This document shows positions 48,310-57,255 of a stretch of DNA of 64,000 bases, one piece after another. Each line of letters starts with the position of its first letter. The stretch's first letter is position 1. This DNA comes from Cupriavidus plantarum. GTDB lineage: Bacteria; Pseudomonadota; Gammaproteobacteria; Burkholderiales; Burkholderiaceae. The position numbers and the translations under genes are program-made. The notes under the pieces are model-generated. The model saw only the letters and a list, made by a program, of their open reading frames with translations. It was not told the DNA's origin and made no database searches. Where the stretch lies: NCBI RefSeq assembly GCF_905397285.1, contig NZ_CAJPUX010000003.1, positions 1 through 64,000 of the forward strand, written 5' to 3'.

Positions 48310-48346
48310 TCTTGCTCTAACCGCCGGTTGTCTCGTTGATTCCGTT

Positions 48347-48369
48347 CATGCCCGCGCGATGCGGGCATG
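48347..48369 (+). terminator. Hairpin between secA and argJ
   Basis: CATGCCCGC and GCGGGCATG form a 9-bp perfect stem with a 5-nt loop 37 bp after the secA stop. The following bases are not a T-tract, so termination may be partial or Rho-dependent. Confidence 0.45.
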
Positions 48370-48411
48370 TTCGTCAGTAGGACCCCAATTCATTTCGCAG
48401 AGGTATCGCAC

Positions 48412-49638
48412 ATGGCCGTCAACCTTCCGCTGCCGAAGGCAGAGAACCTGAAATCCGTGGCCGGCGTCGAGCTGGGCTGGGCCGAGGCGGGCATCCGCAA
48501 GGCCAACCGCAAGGACGTGCTCGTGGTCCGCGTGGCCGAGGGCAGCACGGTGGCGGGCGTGTTCACGCAGAACCGTTTCTGCGCGGCGCCCGTGCAGGTG
48601 TGCCGCGAGCATCTGGCGGCCGGCAAGGGGATTCGCGCGCTGGTCGTGAACACGGGCAATGCGAACGCAGGCACCGGCGAGCCGGGCCTCGTGGCCGCGC
48701 GCGCGACGTGCGATGCGGTGGCCGCCAAACTCGGCATTGCCGCGGACCAGGTGCTGCCGTTCTCGACGGGCGTCATCCTCGAACCGCTGCCCGTGGATCG
48801 CCTGACCGCCGGCCTGCCGGCCGCGATCGCCAATGCCAGGCCCGACAACTGGCTCGCCGCCGCCGAGGCGATCATGACCACCGACACGCAGCCGAAGGCC
48901 GCCTCGCGCACGGTGCAGATCGACGGCAAGACCGTGACGCTGAGCGGCATCAGCAAGGGCGCGGGCATGATCCGCCCGAACATGGCCACGATGCTCGGCT
49001 TCATCGCGATGGACGCGGGCGTGGCGCAGCCGGTGCTGCAGAAGCTCGTGGCGCATGCGGCCGACCACTCGTTCAACAGCATCACGATCGACGGCGATAC
49101 CTCGACCAACGACTCGTTCGTGCTGATCGCCACCGGCAAGTCGGGCCTTACGGTCGACCGCGCCGAAGGCCCGGCGTTCGACGCGCTGCGCGAAGCGGTG
49201 ACCTCGCTCGCGCAGGAACTCGCGCAAATGATCGTGCGCGACGGCGAAGGCGCCACCAAGCTGATGACGATTCGCGTCGAAGGCGGCAACAGCGTGGCCG
49301 AGTGCCGCCAGATCGCGTACGCGGTTGCCCACTCGCCGCTGGTCAAGACCGCGTTCTTTGCATCGGACCCCAACCTCGGCCGCATCCTCGCCGCGATCGG
49401 CTATGCCGGCGTGAACGACCTCGACGTGAACCGCGTCAACCTGTGGCTCGACGACGTCTGGGTCGCGCGCGATGGCGGCCGCAACCCCGAGTATCGTGAG
49501 GAAGACGGCCAGCGCGTGATGAAGCAGGCCGAGATCACGGTGCGCGTGGCGCTGGGCCGCGGCAACGCGGAGGCCACGGTATGGACGTGCGACCTGTCGC
49601 ACGACTACGTGTCCATCAACGCCGACTATCGTTCGTAA
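48412..49638 (+). CDS. argJ: Glutamate N-acetyltransferase / N-acetylglutamate synthase
   Basis: This is a 408-residue bifunctional arginine-pathway enzyme that moves acetyl from N-acetylornithine to glutamate, and may also make N-acetylglutamate from acetyl-CoA. It is made as a precursor that cuts itself at the MATML motif (191-195), with Thr193 becoming the N-terminal nucleophile of the beta chain. [12 protein letters not shown] and [11 protein letters not shown] are conserved alpha-chain motifs; DGDTSTNDS and GKSG are in the beta chain. The ATG at 48412 starts MAVNLPLPK. Whether it is mono- or bifunctional cannot be read here. It leads a three-gene run with a DUF815 ATPase and a Nudix gene. 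Confidence 0.96.
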   Translation: MAVNLPLPKAENLKSVAGVELGWAEAGIRKANRKDVLVVRVAEGSTVAGVFTQNRFCAAPVQVCREHLAAGKGIRALVVNTGNANAGTGEPGLVAARATCDAVAAKLGIAADQVLPFSTGVILEPLPVDRLTAGLPAAIANARPDNWLAAAEAIMTTDTQPKAASRTVQIDGKTVTLSGISKGAGMIRPNMATMLGFIAMDAGVAQPVLQKLVAHAADHSFNSITIDGDTSTNDSFVLIATGKSGLTVDRAEGPAFDALREAVTSLAQELAQMIVRDGEGATKLMTIRVEGGNSVAECRQIAYAVAHSPLVKTAFFASDPNLGRILAAIGYAGVNDLDVNRVNLWLDDVWVARDGGRNPEYREEDGQRVMKQAEITVRVALGRGNAEATVWTCDLSHDYVSINADYRS

Positions 49639-49679
49639 TCCCTCAAGCCGCAGTCAACCGCAGCAGAACTCGCCCCGCC

Positions 49680-50558
49680 ATGTCTGATCTTGCCAATCGC
49701 CTCGATGCCTTTCTTGCCCGACTCGAACAATGGTTGCCGCCGCAGCTGACTGATGCGGACTGGCAGGAGGCGGTAGCGTTCCGCTGGCGCAAGCGCCAGA
49801 GCCTGTTCGGCAACATCGGATACCTGCAGGCGATCAAGCAGCTTCCCCCGATCCATCTGGACGACCTCAAGAACATCGAGCGCCAGAAGGACGCGATCGT
49901 CGCCAATACGCGCCAGTTCGTGAACCGGCTGCCGGCGAACAACGTGCTGCTGACGGGCGCGCGCGGCACGGGCAAGTCCTCGCTGATCAAGGCTTGCCTG
50001 AACGCTTACGTGAAGGACGGCCTGCGCCTCGTCGAAGTCGACAAGGACGACCTCGGCGACCTCGGCGATATCGTCGAGCAGCTGTCCCAGCGCCCCGAGC
50101 GCTTCGTGATCTTCTGCGACGACCTGTCGTTCGAGGATGGCGAGTCCGGCTACAAGTCGCTGAAGTCGGCGCTCGACGGCTCCGTGGCCGCGCAGTCGGA
50201 CAACGTGCTGATCTACGCGACGTCCAACCGCCGGCACCTGCTGCCCGAGTACATGAAGGACAACGAGACCTATCGGCACACCGACGATGGCGAGATCCAT
50301 CCCGGTGAAGTCGTCGAGGAAAAGATCTCGCTGTCGGAGCGCTTCGGCCTGTGGCTGTCGTTCTACCCGCCCAAGCAGGACGAGTACCTCGCCATCGTCG
50401 GCCACTGGCTGTCGCACTTCGGCTGCACCGAAGAGGACATTGCCGCGGCGCGCGGCGATGCGCTCGTCTGGGCGCTCGAGCGCGGTTCGCGGTCGGGCCG
50501 CGTGGCGTGGCAGTTCGCGCGCGACTGGGGCGGCAAGCACGGCAAGCCGTACGCATGA
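49680..50558 (+). CDS. DUF815 family AAA ATPase
   Basis: This is a 292-residue cytosolic P-loop ATPase of unknown cellular role. Walker A is GARGTGKS (93-100), FVIFCDDLSFE is the Walker B region, and the sensor segment includes ATSNRRHLLPE. The EKISLSERFGLWLSFYPP segment is very typical of DUF815. An N-terminal helical region of about 80 residues precedes the domain. The gene starts 42 bp after argJ and overlaps the Nudix gene by 4 bases, so it is co-translated with a nucleotide pool-cleaning enzyme; this order is one I recall as conserved in Burkholderiaceae. Confidence 0.92.
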   Translation: MSDLANRLDAFLARLEQWLPPQLTDADWQEAVAFRWRKRQSLFGNIGYLQAIKQLPPIHLDDLKNIERQKDAIVANTRQFVNRLPANNVLLTGARGTGKSSLIKACLNAYVKDGLRLVEVDKDDLGDLGDIVEQLSQRPERFVIFCDDLSFEDGESGYKSLKSALDGSVAAQSDNVLIYATSNRRHLLPEYMKDNETYRHTDDGEIHPGEVVEEKISLSERFGLWLSFYPPKQDEYLAIVGHWLSHFGCTEEDIAAARGDALVWALERGSRSGRVAWQFARDWGGKHGKPYA

Positions 50559-51001
50559 GCGAGGCACGTATCGATACCGGCCTCGGCGCCGACGGCCAGC
50601 CGCGCAAGGTCACCGAAGTCGCCGTCGGCGTGATGGTGCAGCCCGACGGCCGTTTCCTGCTCGCGCAGCGTCCGGCCGGCAAGCCATACGAAGGCTACTG
50701 GGAATTCCCGGGCGGCAAGCTCGAGCCAGGCGAATCGGTGGAAGCGGCACTGGCCCGCGAGCTGCATGAAGAGCTCGGCCTCGACGTGCTGCGAAGCGAG
50801 CGCTGGCGCGTGCTCGAACACGACTATCCGCACGCGTATGTGCGGCTGTTTTTCTGCAAGGTCACGGCATGGCGGGGGGAGCCCGTCGGTCGTGAAGGCC
50901 AGGCGTTCGCGTGGCAGGCTGTACCCGTGGACGTTGCGCCGCTGTTGCCGGCCACGATTCCCGTGGTCGAATGGCTGGCGGAGGAAGCTGCAAGTCGTTG
51001 A
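50555..51001 (+). CDS. Nudix hydrolase, MutT-like
   Basis: This is a 148-residue pyrophosphohydrolase. The complete Nudix box is GGKLEPGE, seven residues, then RELHEELGL, matching GX5EX7REUXEEXGU. The fold begins with KVTEVAVGVMVQPDGRFLLAQRP and an aromatic EGYWEFPGGK, as in MutT proteins that remove 8-oxo-dGTP. The exact substrate is inferred. It overlaps the DUF815 gene by 4 bases. Confidence 0.93.
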   Translation: MSEARIDTGLGADGQPRKVTEVAVGVMVQPDGRFLLAQRPAGKPYEGYWEFPGGKLEPGESVEAALARELHEELGLDVLRSERWRVLEHDYPHAYVRLFFCKVTAWRGEPVGREGQAFAWQAVPVDVAPLLPATIPVVEWLAEEAASR

Positions 51002-51048
51002 AACGCGCCGGGCAGAGCGCGCTTTCCCACTACCAACGGAGTGTCCGC

Positions 51049-53097
51049 ATGCAGCGTCTCGAACGTGTTGCCGACGATATTTCCCTGCCTGAACTGACCT
51101 TGCGCGGCGTCATCCTCGGCGCGCTCATCACGGTGGTCTTCACGGCCTCCAACATCTACCTGGGCCTCAAGGTCGGCCTGACCTTTTCCTCGGCGATTCC
51201 CGCAGCCGTCATCTCGATGGCAGTGCTGCGGCTATTCCCCGGCGCCAATATCCTCGAGAACAACATGGTGCAGACGCAGGCTTCCGCCGCGGGCACGTTG
51301 TCCTCGATCATCTTCATCCTGCCCGGCCTGGTCATGCTGGGGCATTGGCAGGGCTTTCCGTTCTGGCAGACGCTCGCGGTTTGCGGGGCTGGCGGCATGC
51401 TCGGCGTTATCTTCAGCATTCCGCTGCGCCATGCGATGGTCGTCAACAGCGACCTGCCGTATCCCGAAGGCGTGGCCGCGGCCGAGATCCTGCGCGTGGG
51501 CAGCGCCTCGCAAGCCGAGGGTGCTCATGCATCCACGGGGCTGGCGGACCTCGTGGCGGGCGGCCTCGCGGCGGGGCTGTTCAGCTTTGCCGCGGGCGGC
51601 TTGCGCGTGCTGGCCGAAGGCGCCAATGCATGGCTCGCCGCGGGCGCGTCGATCGTGCGACTGTCGATGGGCTTCTCACTGGCGCTCGTCGGCGCGGGTT
51701 ATCTCGTCGGCATCGTCGGCGGGCTCGCCATGCTATTGGGCCTGATTCTCACGTGGGGCATCGCGGTGCCCTGGCTCACGGCGATCACGCCAATGCCGGC
51801 GGATGCGACGCTTGCCAGCTTCGGCACGAAGATCTGGAGTACGCAGGCACGCTTCATCGGTGCCGGGACGATCGCGATTGCCGCGATCTGGACGCTCGCC
51901 ACGCTGTTCAAGCCGATGGTGGAGGGCGTGCGTGCGTCGATGGGGGCTTCCTTGGGTGCGCTCCGTGGAGCGGGAACACATGGGGGCGCCAGCATGGAGA
52001 TTCCCCGCACGCAGCGCGACATGCCCGCCAGGTGGATCGGCGCGCTGACGCTGTTGCTCGTGGCGGTGCTGGCCATCACGTTCGGCATGTTCCTCGCCCC
52101 CGCGCCGCTCGCGGCGGGCCCGACGTGGAGGCTGGTCGCCTGCGCGGTGCTGTTCGCGTTCGTGTTCGGTTTTCTCGTGGCGGCCGCATGCGGCTACATG
52201 GCCGGGCTGGTCGGGTCGTCCGCAAGCCCGATTTCGGGCATCGGCATCATCGCGGTGATCCTCGTGTCGCTGTTGATCCTCGGCGTGGGCACGCTCGACG
52301 GATTGCTCGGTACGCCCGAAGGCGGCAAGTTCGCCATCGCGCTGGCCATCTTCACGACGTCCGCGGTGGTCGCCGTGGCATCGATCTCCAACGACAACCT
52401 GCAGGACCTGAAGACGGGCTGGCTCGTCGGCGCCACGCCGTGGCGCCAGCAGGTGGCGCTGCTGATCGGCTGCGTGGTGGGGGCCGCGGTGATCCCGCCC
52501 TTGCTGGAACTGCTGTATCACGCGTACGGCTTCGCGGGCGCGCTGCCGCGTCCGGATATGGATCCGAACCAGGCGCTGGCCGCGCCGCAGGCCACGCTGA
52601 TGACCGCAATCGCCACCGGCATTTTCACGCATCAGCTCAACTGGACAATGATCCTGATCGGTGTCGCGCTCGGTGTGGTATTGATCGCGATCGACGAGGG
52701 GCTGCGGCGCCGGGGCGGCGTGGCGCGGCTGCCCGTGCTCGCGGTCGGTATTGGCATCTACCTCCCGCCGACCATCAGCTCCGCGCTCGTGGTGGGCGCG
52801 GTGTTGTCATGGTGGCTGCGGCGCGCGGAACGGCGCCGTGCCGAGGCGCACGGAGACGACGTGGCGCTCGCGCTAGAACACGCGGACCGGCGCGGGACGC
52901 TCCTTGCTTCGGGTCTGATCGTCGGGGAAAGTCTGGTAGGCGTGGCGCTGGCCGCGGTGATCGGCCTGTCAGGCCGCGAGGCGCCGCTCGCGCTCGTCGG
53001 CGAGGGGTTTGCGCCCACGGCCCAATGGCTGGGGCTCGTGGCGTTCGTGCTGGTATGCGTGGCGTTCTGCCGCCGCGTGCTGGCTGCGGCGAGGTAG
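51049..53097 (+). CDS. OPT family oligopeptide transporter
   Basis: This is a 682-residue inner-membrane transporter with about 14 to 16 hydrophobic segments. ELTLRGVILGALITVVFTASNIYLGLKVG is the family N-terminus (shown in part: LTLRGVILGALITVV), NILENNMVQTQASAAGTL is a highly conserved OPT motif, and YPEGVAAAEILRVG is another. ASISNDNLQDLKTGWLVGATPW is the later signature. Bacterial members are thought to import oligopeptides or metal chelates by proton symport. A GGAG ribosome-binding site precedes the ATG at 51049. It follows the Nudix gene by 47 bp and converges with yacG. Its placement between the Nudix gene and yacG may be an insertion into an otherwise common gene order. Confidence 0.93.
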   Translation: MQRLERVADDISLPELTLRGVILGALITVVFTASNIYLGLKVGLTFSSAIPAAVISMAVLRLFPGANILENNMVQTQASAAGTLSSIIFILPGLVMLGHWQGFPFWQTLAVCGAGGMLGVIFSIPLRHAMVVNSDLPYPEGVAAAEILRVGSASQAEGAHASTGLADLVAGGLAAGLFSFAAGGLRVLAEGANAWLAAGASIVRLSMGFSLALVGAGYLVGIVGGLAMLLGLILTWGIAVPWLTAITPMPADATLASFGTKIWSTQARFIGAGTIAIAAIWTLATLFKPMVEGVRASMGASLGALRGAGTHGGASMEIPRTQRDMPARWIGALTLLLVAVLAITFGMFLAPAPLAAGPTWRLVACAVLFAFVFGFLVAAACGYMAGLVGSSASPISGIGIIAVILVSLLILGVGTLDGLLGTPEGGKFAIALAIFTTSAVVAVASISNDNLQDLKTGWLVGATPWRQQVALLIGCVVGAAVIPPLLELLYHAYGFAGALPRPDMDPNQALAAPQATLMTAIATGIFTHQLNWTMILIGVALGVVLIAIDEGLRRRGGVARLPVLAVGIGIYLPPTISSALVVGAVLSWWLRRAERRRAEAHGDDVALALEHADRRGTLLASGLIVGESLVGVALAAVIGLSGREAPLALVGEGFAPTAQWLGLVAFVLVCVAFCRRVLAAAR

Positions 53098-53132
53098 CAG
53101 GCGAGGCAGGAGACGCGGCAGGAGACGCGGCT

Positions 53133-53324
53133 TCAGTCTTCGGGATCTTCCGGCAGGTCCGGCGAGGGCGTCTCGCCGGGCTTGCCGCCGATCACGTACT
53201 TCTCGGCGGCCCAGGCGCCAAGGTCGATCTGCTTGCATCGATTGGAGCAGAAGGGCCGGAACTTGTTCTCGGGCACCCATACGACATCGGTGCCGCAGGT
53301 GGGGCATTTGACAACGGCAGGCAT
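53133..53324 (-). CDS. yacG: DNA gyrase inhibitor YacG
   Basis: This is a 63-residue zinc-finger protein. Four cysteines are arranged as CPTC near the N-terminus and CSNRC about 15 residues later, exactly as in YacG, which binds GyrB and inhibits gyrase. [21 protein letters not shown] is the conserved core (shown here without the flanks: [14 protein letters not shown]). The acidic tail ([11 protein letters not shown]) is variable. The ATG at 53324 begins MPAVVKCP. It is the last gene of the pil-coaE-zapD-yacG run, 22 bp after zapD. Confidence 0.94.
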   Translation of the reverse strand: MPAVVKCPTCGTDVVWVPENKFRPFCSNRCKQIDLGAWAAEKYVIGGKPGETPSPDLPEDPED

Positions 53325-53346
53325 CAGGGTTCTTGCGTCTGCAACT

Positions 53347-54105
53347 TCAGAAATTGCACAGTTTGAGCAGGAAGGGGATGTCGGCATCGACCGAGCGCGG
53401 CCGCATATCGCCGTCCTGCTGGGTAAAGCGGACCCAGAGCATGTACTTGTTAGCACTCATCTCGGGGATGAACGCCAGCAGCGATTCGTCGAGGTAGACC
53501 TGCATCAGCTGGTAGCTGCGGCCCGATAGCATCTGCTGATAGCTGCCGCCCGTCGCGATGACCTTGCCGCTCTGGCCCGACTCGCGCAGCAGGCGCAGCA
53601 CGATCGATGCGCCCATGCGCAGCGACGCCAGGGGACGCGCCCATTTGAGGATGTCGCTGCGGCGGTCTTCCACCGGGCGGTGCTGCCACGCGTAGTAGGC
53701 GGGCAGGTCGAATTCGCAGGTGCCGCCGGGAATGATCGCGCGGCTGCGGATGCTGGTCAGCCATTCGTTCTCGGTCAGCAGCTGGCCGGCCTTGCCGAAG
53801 GTCTGGTTCAGCGCGGCGATGCCCTGTTCGATCTCGGAGATCACGGCCACCAGCGCATCCTGATCGATCTGCGGGTTCGCGCGCAGCGGCGCCAACGCCT
53901 GGCGCTGCCGCTCGAGTTCCTTGATCAGGTCCGTCTTGAGGTCGGCGCGGCCCGCCACGTCGATGATCTCGAACAGCGTCGTGATCGCGACATGGTGCTG
54001 CAGGGCGTGTTCCTGCGCGAGGAAATAATCCAGCCGATCGAACAGGTCTTCCAGCCGCAGAAGCGTCCTGATTCGCTCGTTGAAAGGATATTCGTACAGG
54101 ATCAA
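53347..54105 (-). CDS. zapD: Cell division protein ZapD
   Basis: This 252-residue cytosolic protein crosslinks FtsZ filaments by binding the FtsZ C-terminal peptide. [19 protein letters not shown] is the conserved start; [20 protein letters not shown] and [13 protein letters not shown] form the beta-domain region. The start is a TTG at 54105 (MILYEYPF); no ATG is available at the expected position. The coaE-zapD-yacG order is the classic one, here downstream of pilBCD. Gap to coaE is 242 bp, so zapD may also have its own promoter. Confidence 0.94.
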   Translation of the reverse strand: MILYEYPFNERIRTLLRLEDLFDRLDYFLAQEHALQHHVAITTLFEIIDVAGRADLKTDLIKELERQRQALAPLRANPQIDQDALVAVISEIEQGIAALNQTFGKAGQLLTENEWLTSIRSRAIIPGGTCEFDLPAYYAWQHRPVEDRRSDILKWARPLASLRMGASIVLRLLRESGQSGKVIATGGSYQQMLSGRSYQLMQVYLDESLLAFIPEMSANKYMLWVRFTQQDGDMRPRSVDADIPFLLKLCNF

Positions 54106-54347
54106 GTCGTTGTCCGTGCTGCAGGCCGCTTGCGCCGTGTGGCGCCGAGTGGCGATGGTCTGGCCAGATGCGGCAGTTGGGTCCCGCGTCGCTTGCGGGC
54201 ACTTACACCGTTCGGCGAGCCGAACTTCGGTGATTTGTGATTTTTCCCGCTTGTTTTCAGCGCATTCTATGCGAGTCAGGGCCTGACGACAAATCCAATT
54301 GTTACGAAATTTGGATCGCCCCGCGCCTCATCGCGCTCCATCGCGCA
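54106..54347. promoter_or_regulatory. Spacer between coaE and zapD
   Basis: This 242-bp spacer is partly AT-rich in its middle. An inverted repeat ATCCAA (54293-54298) and TTGGAT (54311-54316) lies about 190 bases upstream of zapD, in a position suited to a promoter control site. I could not assign a convincing -35/-10 pair. No gene is supported. Confidence 0.35.
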
Positions 54348-54358
54348 TCATCGCGCCG
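54329..54358. repeat. Three 10-bp direct repeats across the coaE stop
   Basis: CATCGCGC recurs at 54329, 54339 and 54349 with two variable bases after each copy. The third copy contains the end of coaE. The stop codon falls at the junction, so slippage here could change the C-terminus. Confidence 0.75.
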
Positions 54359-54971
54359 CGATTCCCCCACGAGTGGCGCGGTACAGCGCATCGAGGCGTT
54401 CCACCTGTGGCGGCAGTGCCTCGGGCGGCCCGTCGTTGTCGATCACATCGTCCGCGCAGGCCAGCCGGTCCGCGCGCGTGGCCTGCCGGCGCATGATGGC
54501 TTCCACCTGCTCGCGCGTGAATCCATTGCGCGCCATCACGCGCGCGACCTGGGTTTCCTCGCGGCAATCGACCACGAGCACGCGGCCCACGCGCTCGCGC
54601 CACGTGCCGGACTCCACGAGCAGCGGCACCACATAGATCAGATATGGATGCGCTCCGGCCGCGCGAATCGCGTCGGCGCGCGCCACCGTCAGCGAGCGAA
54701 TGAGGGGATGCGTGATGGATTCGAGCGTGCGTTTGGCTGACGGGTCCGAGAACACGCGCGCGCGCATCGCGTCGCGATCCATCGCGCCGTCCGGACGCAG
54801 GCAGGCGGCCCCGAAGGCCTCCACGAGCAAAGGAATGGCCGCGCCGCCCGGCGCCGTGATCTCGTGCGCGAGCAGGTCGGTGTCGATCAGCGCGGCGCCC
54901 CGCGCGGCGAACAGGTCGGCCACCCGGGTCTTGCCGGAGCCGATACCGCCGGTCAGTCCGATTTCGAGCAT
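54348..54971 (-). CDS. coaE: Dephospho-CoA kinase
   Basis: This 207-residue cytosolic kinase catalyses the last step of coenzyme A synthesis, phosphorylating the 3'-OH of dephospho-CoA. The P-loop is GGIGSGKT at 8-15. [16 protein letters not shown] is the substrate-binding strand with the conserved Asp. THPLIR and VPLLVESG match the family. [20 protein letters not shown] is the lid end. The ATG at 54971 begins MLEIGLTGG; an in-frame extension is not conserved-looking. It follows pilD. Confidence 0.95.
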   Translation of the reverse strand: MLEIGLTGGIGSGKTRVADLFAARGAALIDTDLLAHEITAPGGAAIPLLVEAFGAACLRPDGAMDRDAMRARVFSDPSAKRTLESITHPLIRSLTVARADAIRAAGAHPYLIYVVPLLVESGTWRERVGRVLVVDCREETQVARVMARNGFTREQVEAIMRRQATRADRLACADDVIDNDGPPEALPPQVERLDALYRATRGGIAAR

Positions 54972-55061
54972 GCGTGCGGCAGGGAGGAAGTCGTCGATGC
55001 CGCAACGATACAGCAATCGCGGGACGCCTCCGCCCGGCGCGCGCGCGGCCTGGGTAAAAGG

Positions 55062-55925
55062 TCAGTGTATGCCGAGGTCCAGCGGCAGCAGGTCCGCGCC
55101 GAAGAACAGCACGAGCAGCCCCGCGCCCGCGATGAACGGACCGAACGGGAAGGGCGTTTCCCGCCCCTGCCGGCGCACCACGAGCATCAGGATGCCGAAG
55201 ACCGCGCCGACCACCGAGGACAGCAGCACGAGCGCTGGCAGCGCCTGCCAGCCGAACCACGCGCCGAGCGCGCCCATCAGCTTGAAGTCGCCATAGCCCA
55301 TGCCTTCCTTGCCACGCACGAGCTTGAACAGCCAGTACGCCGACCACAGCACGAGGTAGCCCGCGGCCGCGCCGATCACGGCATCGGCCAGCGGCACGAA
55401 GACGCCTTTGAGGTTCAGCAGCAAACCAAGCCACAGCAGCGGCAGCGTGATCTGGTCGGGCAGCAGCTGCGTGTCGGCATCGATCATCGTGGCGGCGATC
55501 AGCGCCCAGATCATGACCAGGGCCGCGAGCGCCTGCACGGTCGGACCGTAGTGCCACATCGCCAGCGCGCTGAGCACGGCGCTGGTCAACTCCACGAGCG
55601 GGTAGCGCACGCTGATCCGCGTCTTGCACCCCGCGCAGCGGCCCCGCAGGAACAGATAGCTGACGATGGGGATGTTCTCCCATGCGGCAATCTGGTGCCC
55701 GCAGTGCGGGCACGCCGAGCGGGGCACCACGAGGTTGTAGCGCTCGGGATGGGGCAGCGGTTCCCCGCGCAACTCGGCGATGTAGTTGGCCTCGTCGTGC
55801 TCCATCATGCGCGGTACCCGGTGGATCACCACGTTGAGGAAGCTGCCGACCATCAGGCCGATGAGTCCGGCCGCGAAGACGAGAAAGGCCGGCGGCAGCG
55901 CCGCCAGCTCCGATACCTGCAGCAT
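55062..55925 (-). CDS. pilD: Prepilin peptidase / N-methyltransferase PilD
   Basis: This is a 287-residue polytopic membrane aspartyl protease that cuts leader peptides from type IV prepilins and type II pseudopilins and methylates the new N-terminus. The cytoplasmic loop carries two Cys pairs, C72-x2-C75 and C97-x2-C100, needed for the methylase domain. Catalytic aspartates are Asp149 (IDADTQLLPD) and Asp213 (GMGYGDFKLM), 64 residues apart as in other enzymes of the family. It is 3 bp after pilC and 90 bp before coaE. Confidence 0.96.
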   Translation of the reverse strand: MLQVSELAALPPAFLVFAAGLIGLMVGSFLNVVIHRVPRMMEHDEANYIAELRGEPLPHPERYNLVVPRSACPHCGHQIAAWENIPIVSYLFLRGRCAGCKTRISVRYPLVELTSAVLSALAMWHYGPTVQALAALVMIWALIAATMIDADTQLLPDQITLPLLWLGLLLNLKGVFVPLADAVIGAAAGYLVLWSAYWLFKLVRGKEGMGYGDFKLMGALGAWFGWQALPALVLLSSVVGAVFGILMLVVRRQGRETPFPFGPFIAGAGLLVLFFGADLLPLDLGIH

Positions 55926-55928
55926 GCG

Positions 55929-57212
55929 TTACACCACCTGTCCCAGCTTGAAGATTGGCAGATACATTGCCACGACCATGCCGCCGATCAGCACGCCGAG
56001 GATCACGATGATCAGCGGTTCGATCAGGCTCGAGATCGCGGCCACGGCGTCATCGACCTCACGCTCGTAGAACTCGGCGACCTTGAGCAGCATGTTGTCG
56101 AGCGCACCGGATTCCTCACCGATCTGCGTCATCTGCAGCACCATGTTGTCGAACACGTGCGTGGCCTGCATCGCGTTGGTCAGGCTGGTACCGATGCGGA
56201 CGGCCTGTTCGATCTCGCGCGTGGCATCGTAATACAGCCAGTTGCCCGCGGCGCCAGCGACCGATTCCATTGACTCCACGAGCGGCGTACCGGCTGCGAA
56301 CATGGTGGCCAGCGTCCGCGTCCATCGCGCAATCACGGCCTTGCGGAACAGGCTGCCGAAGATCGGCAGCTTCAGCAGCGCGCGGTCGTGAAACCGCTGG
56401 ACCTTCTCCGATTTACTGCGCGCCCGGAAATAGCCGACGATCGCCACCATTGGCGCGAACACGATAAAGTACCAGTTGCTGACAAAGAAGTCCGAGATGC
56501 CGATGACGACCAGCGTCGGCGCCGGCAGGGCCGCGCCGAAGCTCGAGAACACGCCCTTGAAGGCCGGTATCACGAACAGCATCAGGATCACGGTCACCGC
56601 AAAGGCCACGGTCAGCACCGCGATCGGATAGATCATCGCGGACTTGATCTGGCTCTTCAGCGCAATGGACTTCTCCATGTACAGCGACAGCCGTTCGAGC
56701 AGCGCATCGAGGATACCGCCCTGTTCGCCGGCGTCGATGAGGTTGCAGTACAGCGTGTCGAAGTACTTCGGATGGCGGCGGAACGCCATCGCCATGCTGC
56801 TGCCGGCCTCGATGTCGAAGCGGATGTCGGACAGCAGTTGCGTGAAGTTCGGGTTCGCATGGCCGCGCGCGATGATGTCGATCGATTGCAGCAGCGGAAT
56901 GCCGGCCTTGAGCATCGTCGACAGCTGGCGCGTGAAGTACGCGATGTCCTTCTCGGTAATCTTGCGGCCGCGCGCGGCCTTGCGCTTCTTGAGCTTGACG
57001 ACCGTCAGGCCCTGCTTGCGTAGCGTGGCGGTGACCTCCGCCGCGCTCTCCGCGCGTTGCTCGCCGGTGAAGGTCTTGCCCTTGCGGTCCTTGCCTTCCC
57101 ACTCGAAGATGTACTGCGTGGGCGCCTTCCGCCCTTTGGTTGAACCCGTTGTACCCGTTGCCCGGGACGATGCCGCTGTCCGGGCGCCCGCCGCTGGTGC
57201 GCGCGTCGCCAT
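55929..57212 (-). CDS. pilC: Type IV pilus inner-membrane platform protein PilC
   Basis: This is a 427-residue GspF/PilC-family platform protein that couples the pilus ATPases to pilin assembly. An N-terminal tail rich in Ala, Thr and Lys is followed by YIFEWEGKDRKGKTF, the family start. Two T2SSF domains follow: FTRQLSTMLKAGIPLLQSI and RTLATMFAAGTPLVESME. Three membrane helices are seen, the last near the C-terminus (EPLIIVILGVLIGGMVVAMY). QIGEESGALDNMLLKVAEFYE is the second-domain signature. It lies between pilB and pilD. Confidence 0.96.
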   Translation of the reverse strand: MATRAPAAGARTAASSRATGTTGSTKGRKAPTQYIFEWEGKDRKGKTFTGEQRAESAAEVTATLRKQGLTVVKLKKRKAARGRKITEKDIAYFTRQLSTMLKAGIPLLQSIDIIARGHANPNFTQLLSDIRFDIEAGSSMAMAFRRHPKYFDTLYCNLIDAGEQGGILDALLERLSLYMEKSIALKSQIKSAMIYPIAVLTVAFAVTVILMLFVIPAFKGVFSSFGAALPAPTLVVIGISDFFVSNWYFIVFAPMVAIVGYFRARSKSEKVQRFHDRALLKLPIFGSLFRKAVIARWTRTLATMFAAGTPLVESMESVAGAAGNWLYYDATREIEQAVRIGTSLTNAMQATHVFDNMVLQMTQIGEESGALDNMLLKVAEFYEREVDDAVAAISSLIEPLIIVILGVLIGGMVVAMYLPIFKLGQVV

Positions 57213-57255
57213 GTTGTGACCCCCGACAAAAATTTCTTATTGGACTGCTACGTCG

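Noticed and set aside
53100..53132. Short direct repeat (AGGAGACGCGGC twice) after the OPT gene
   Set aside because: Only two copies in a short noncoding gap; no further structure or function can be supported.
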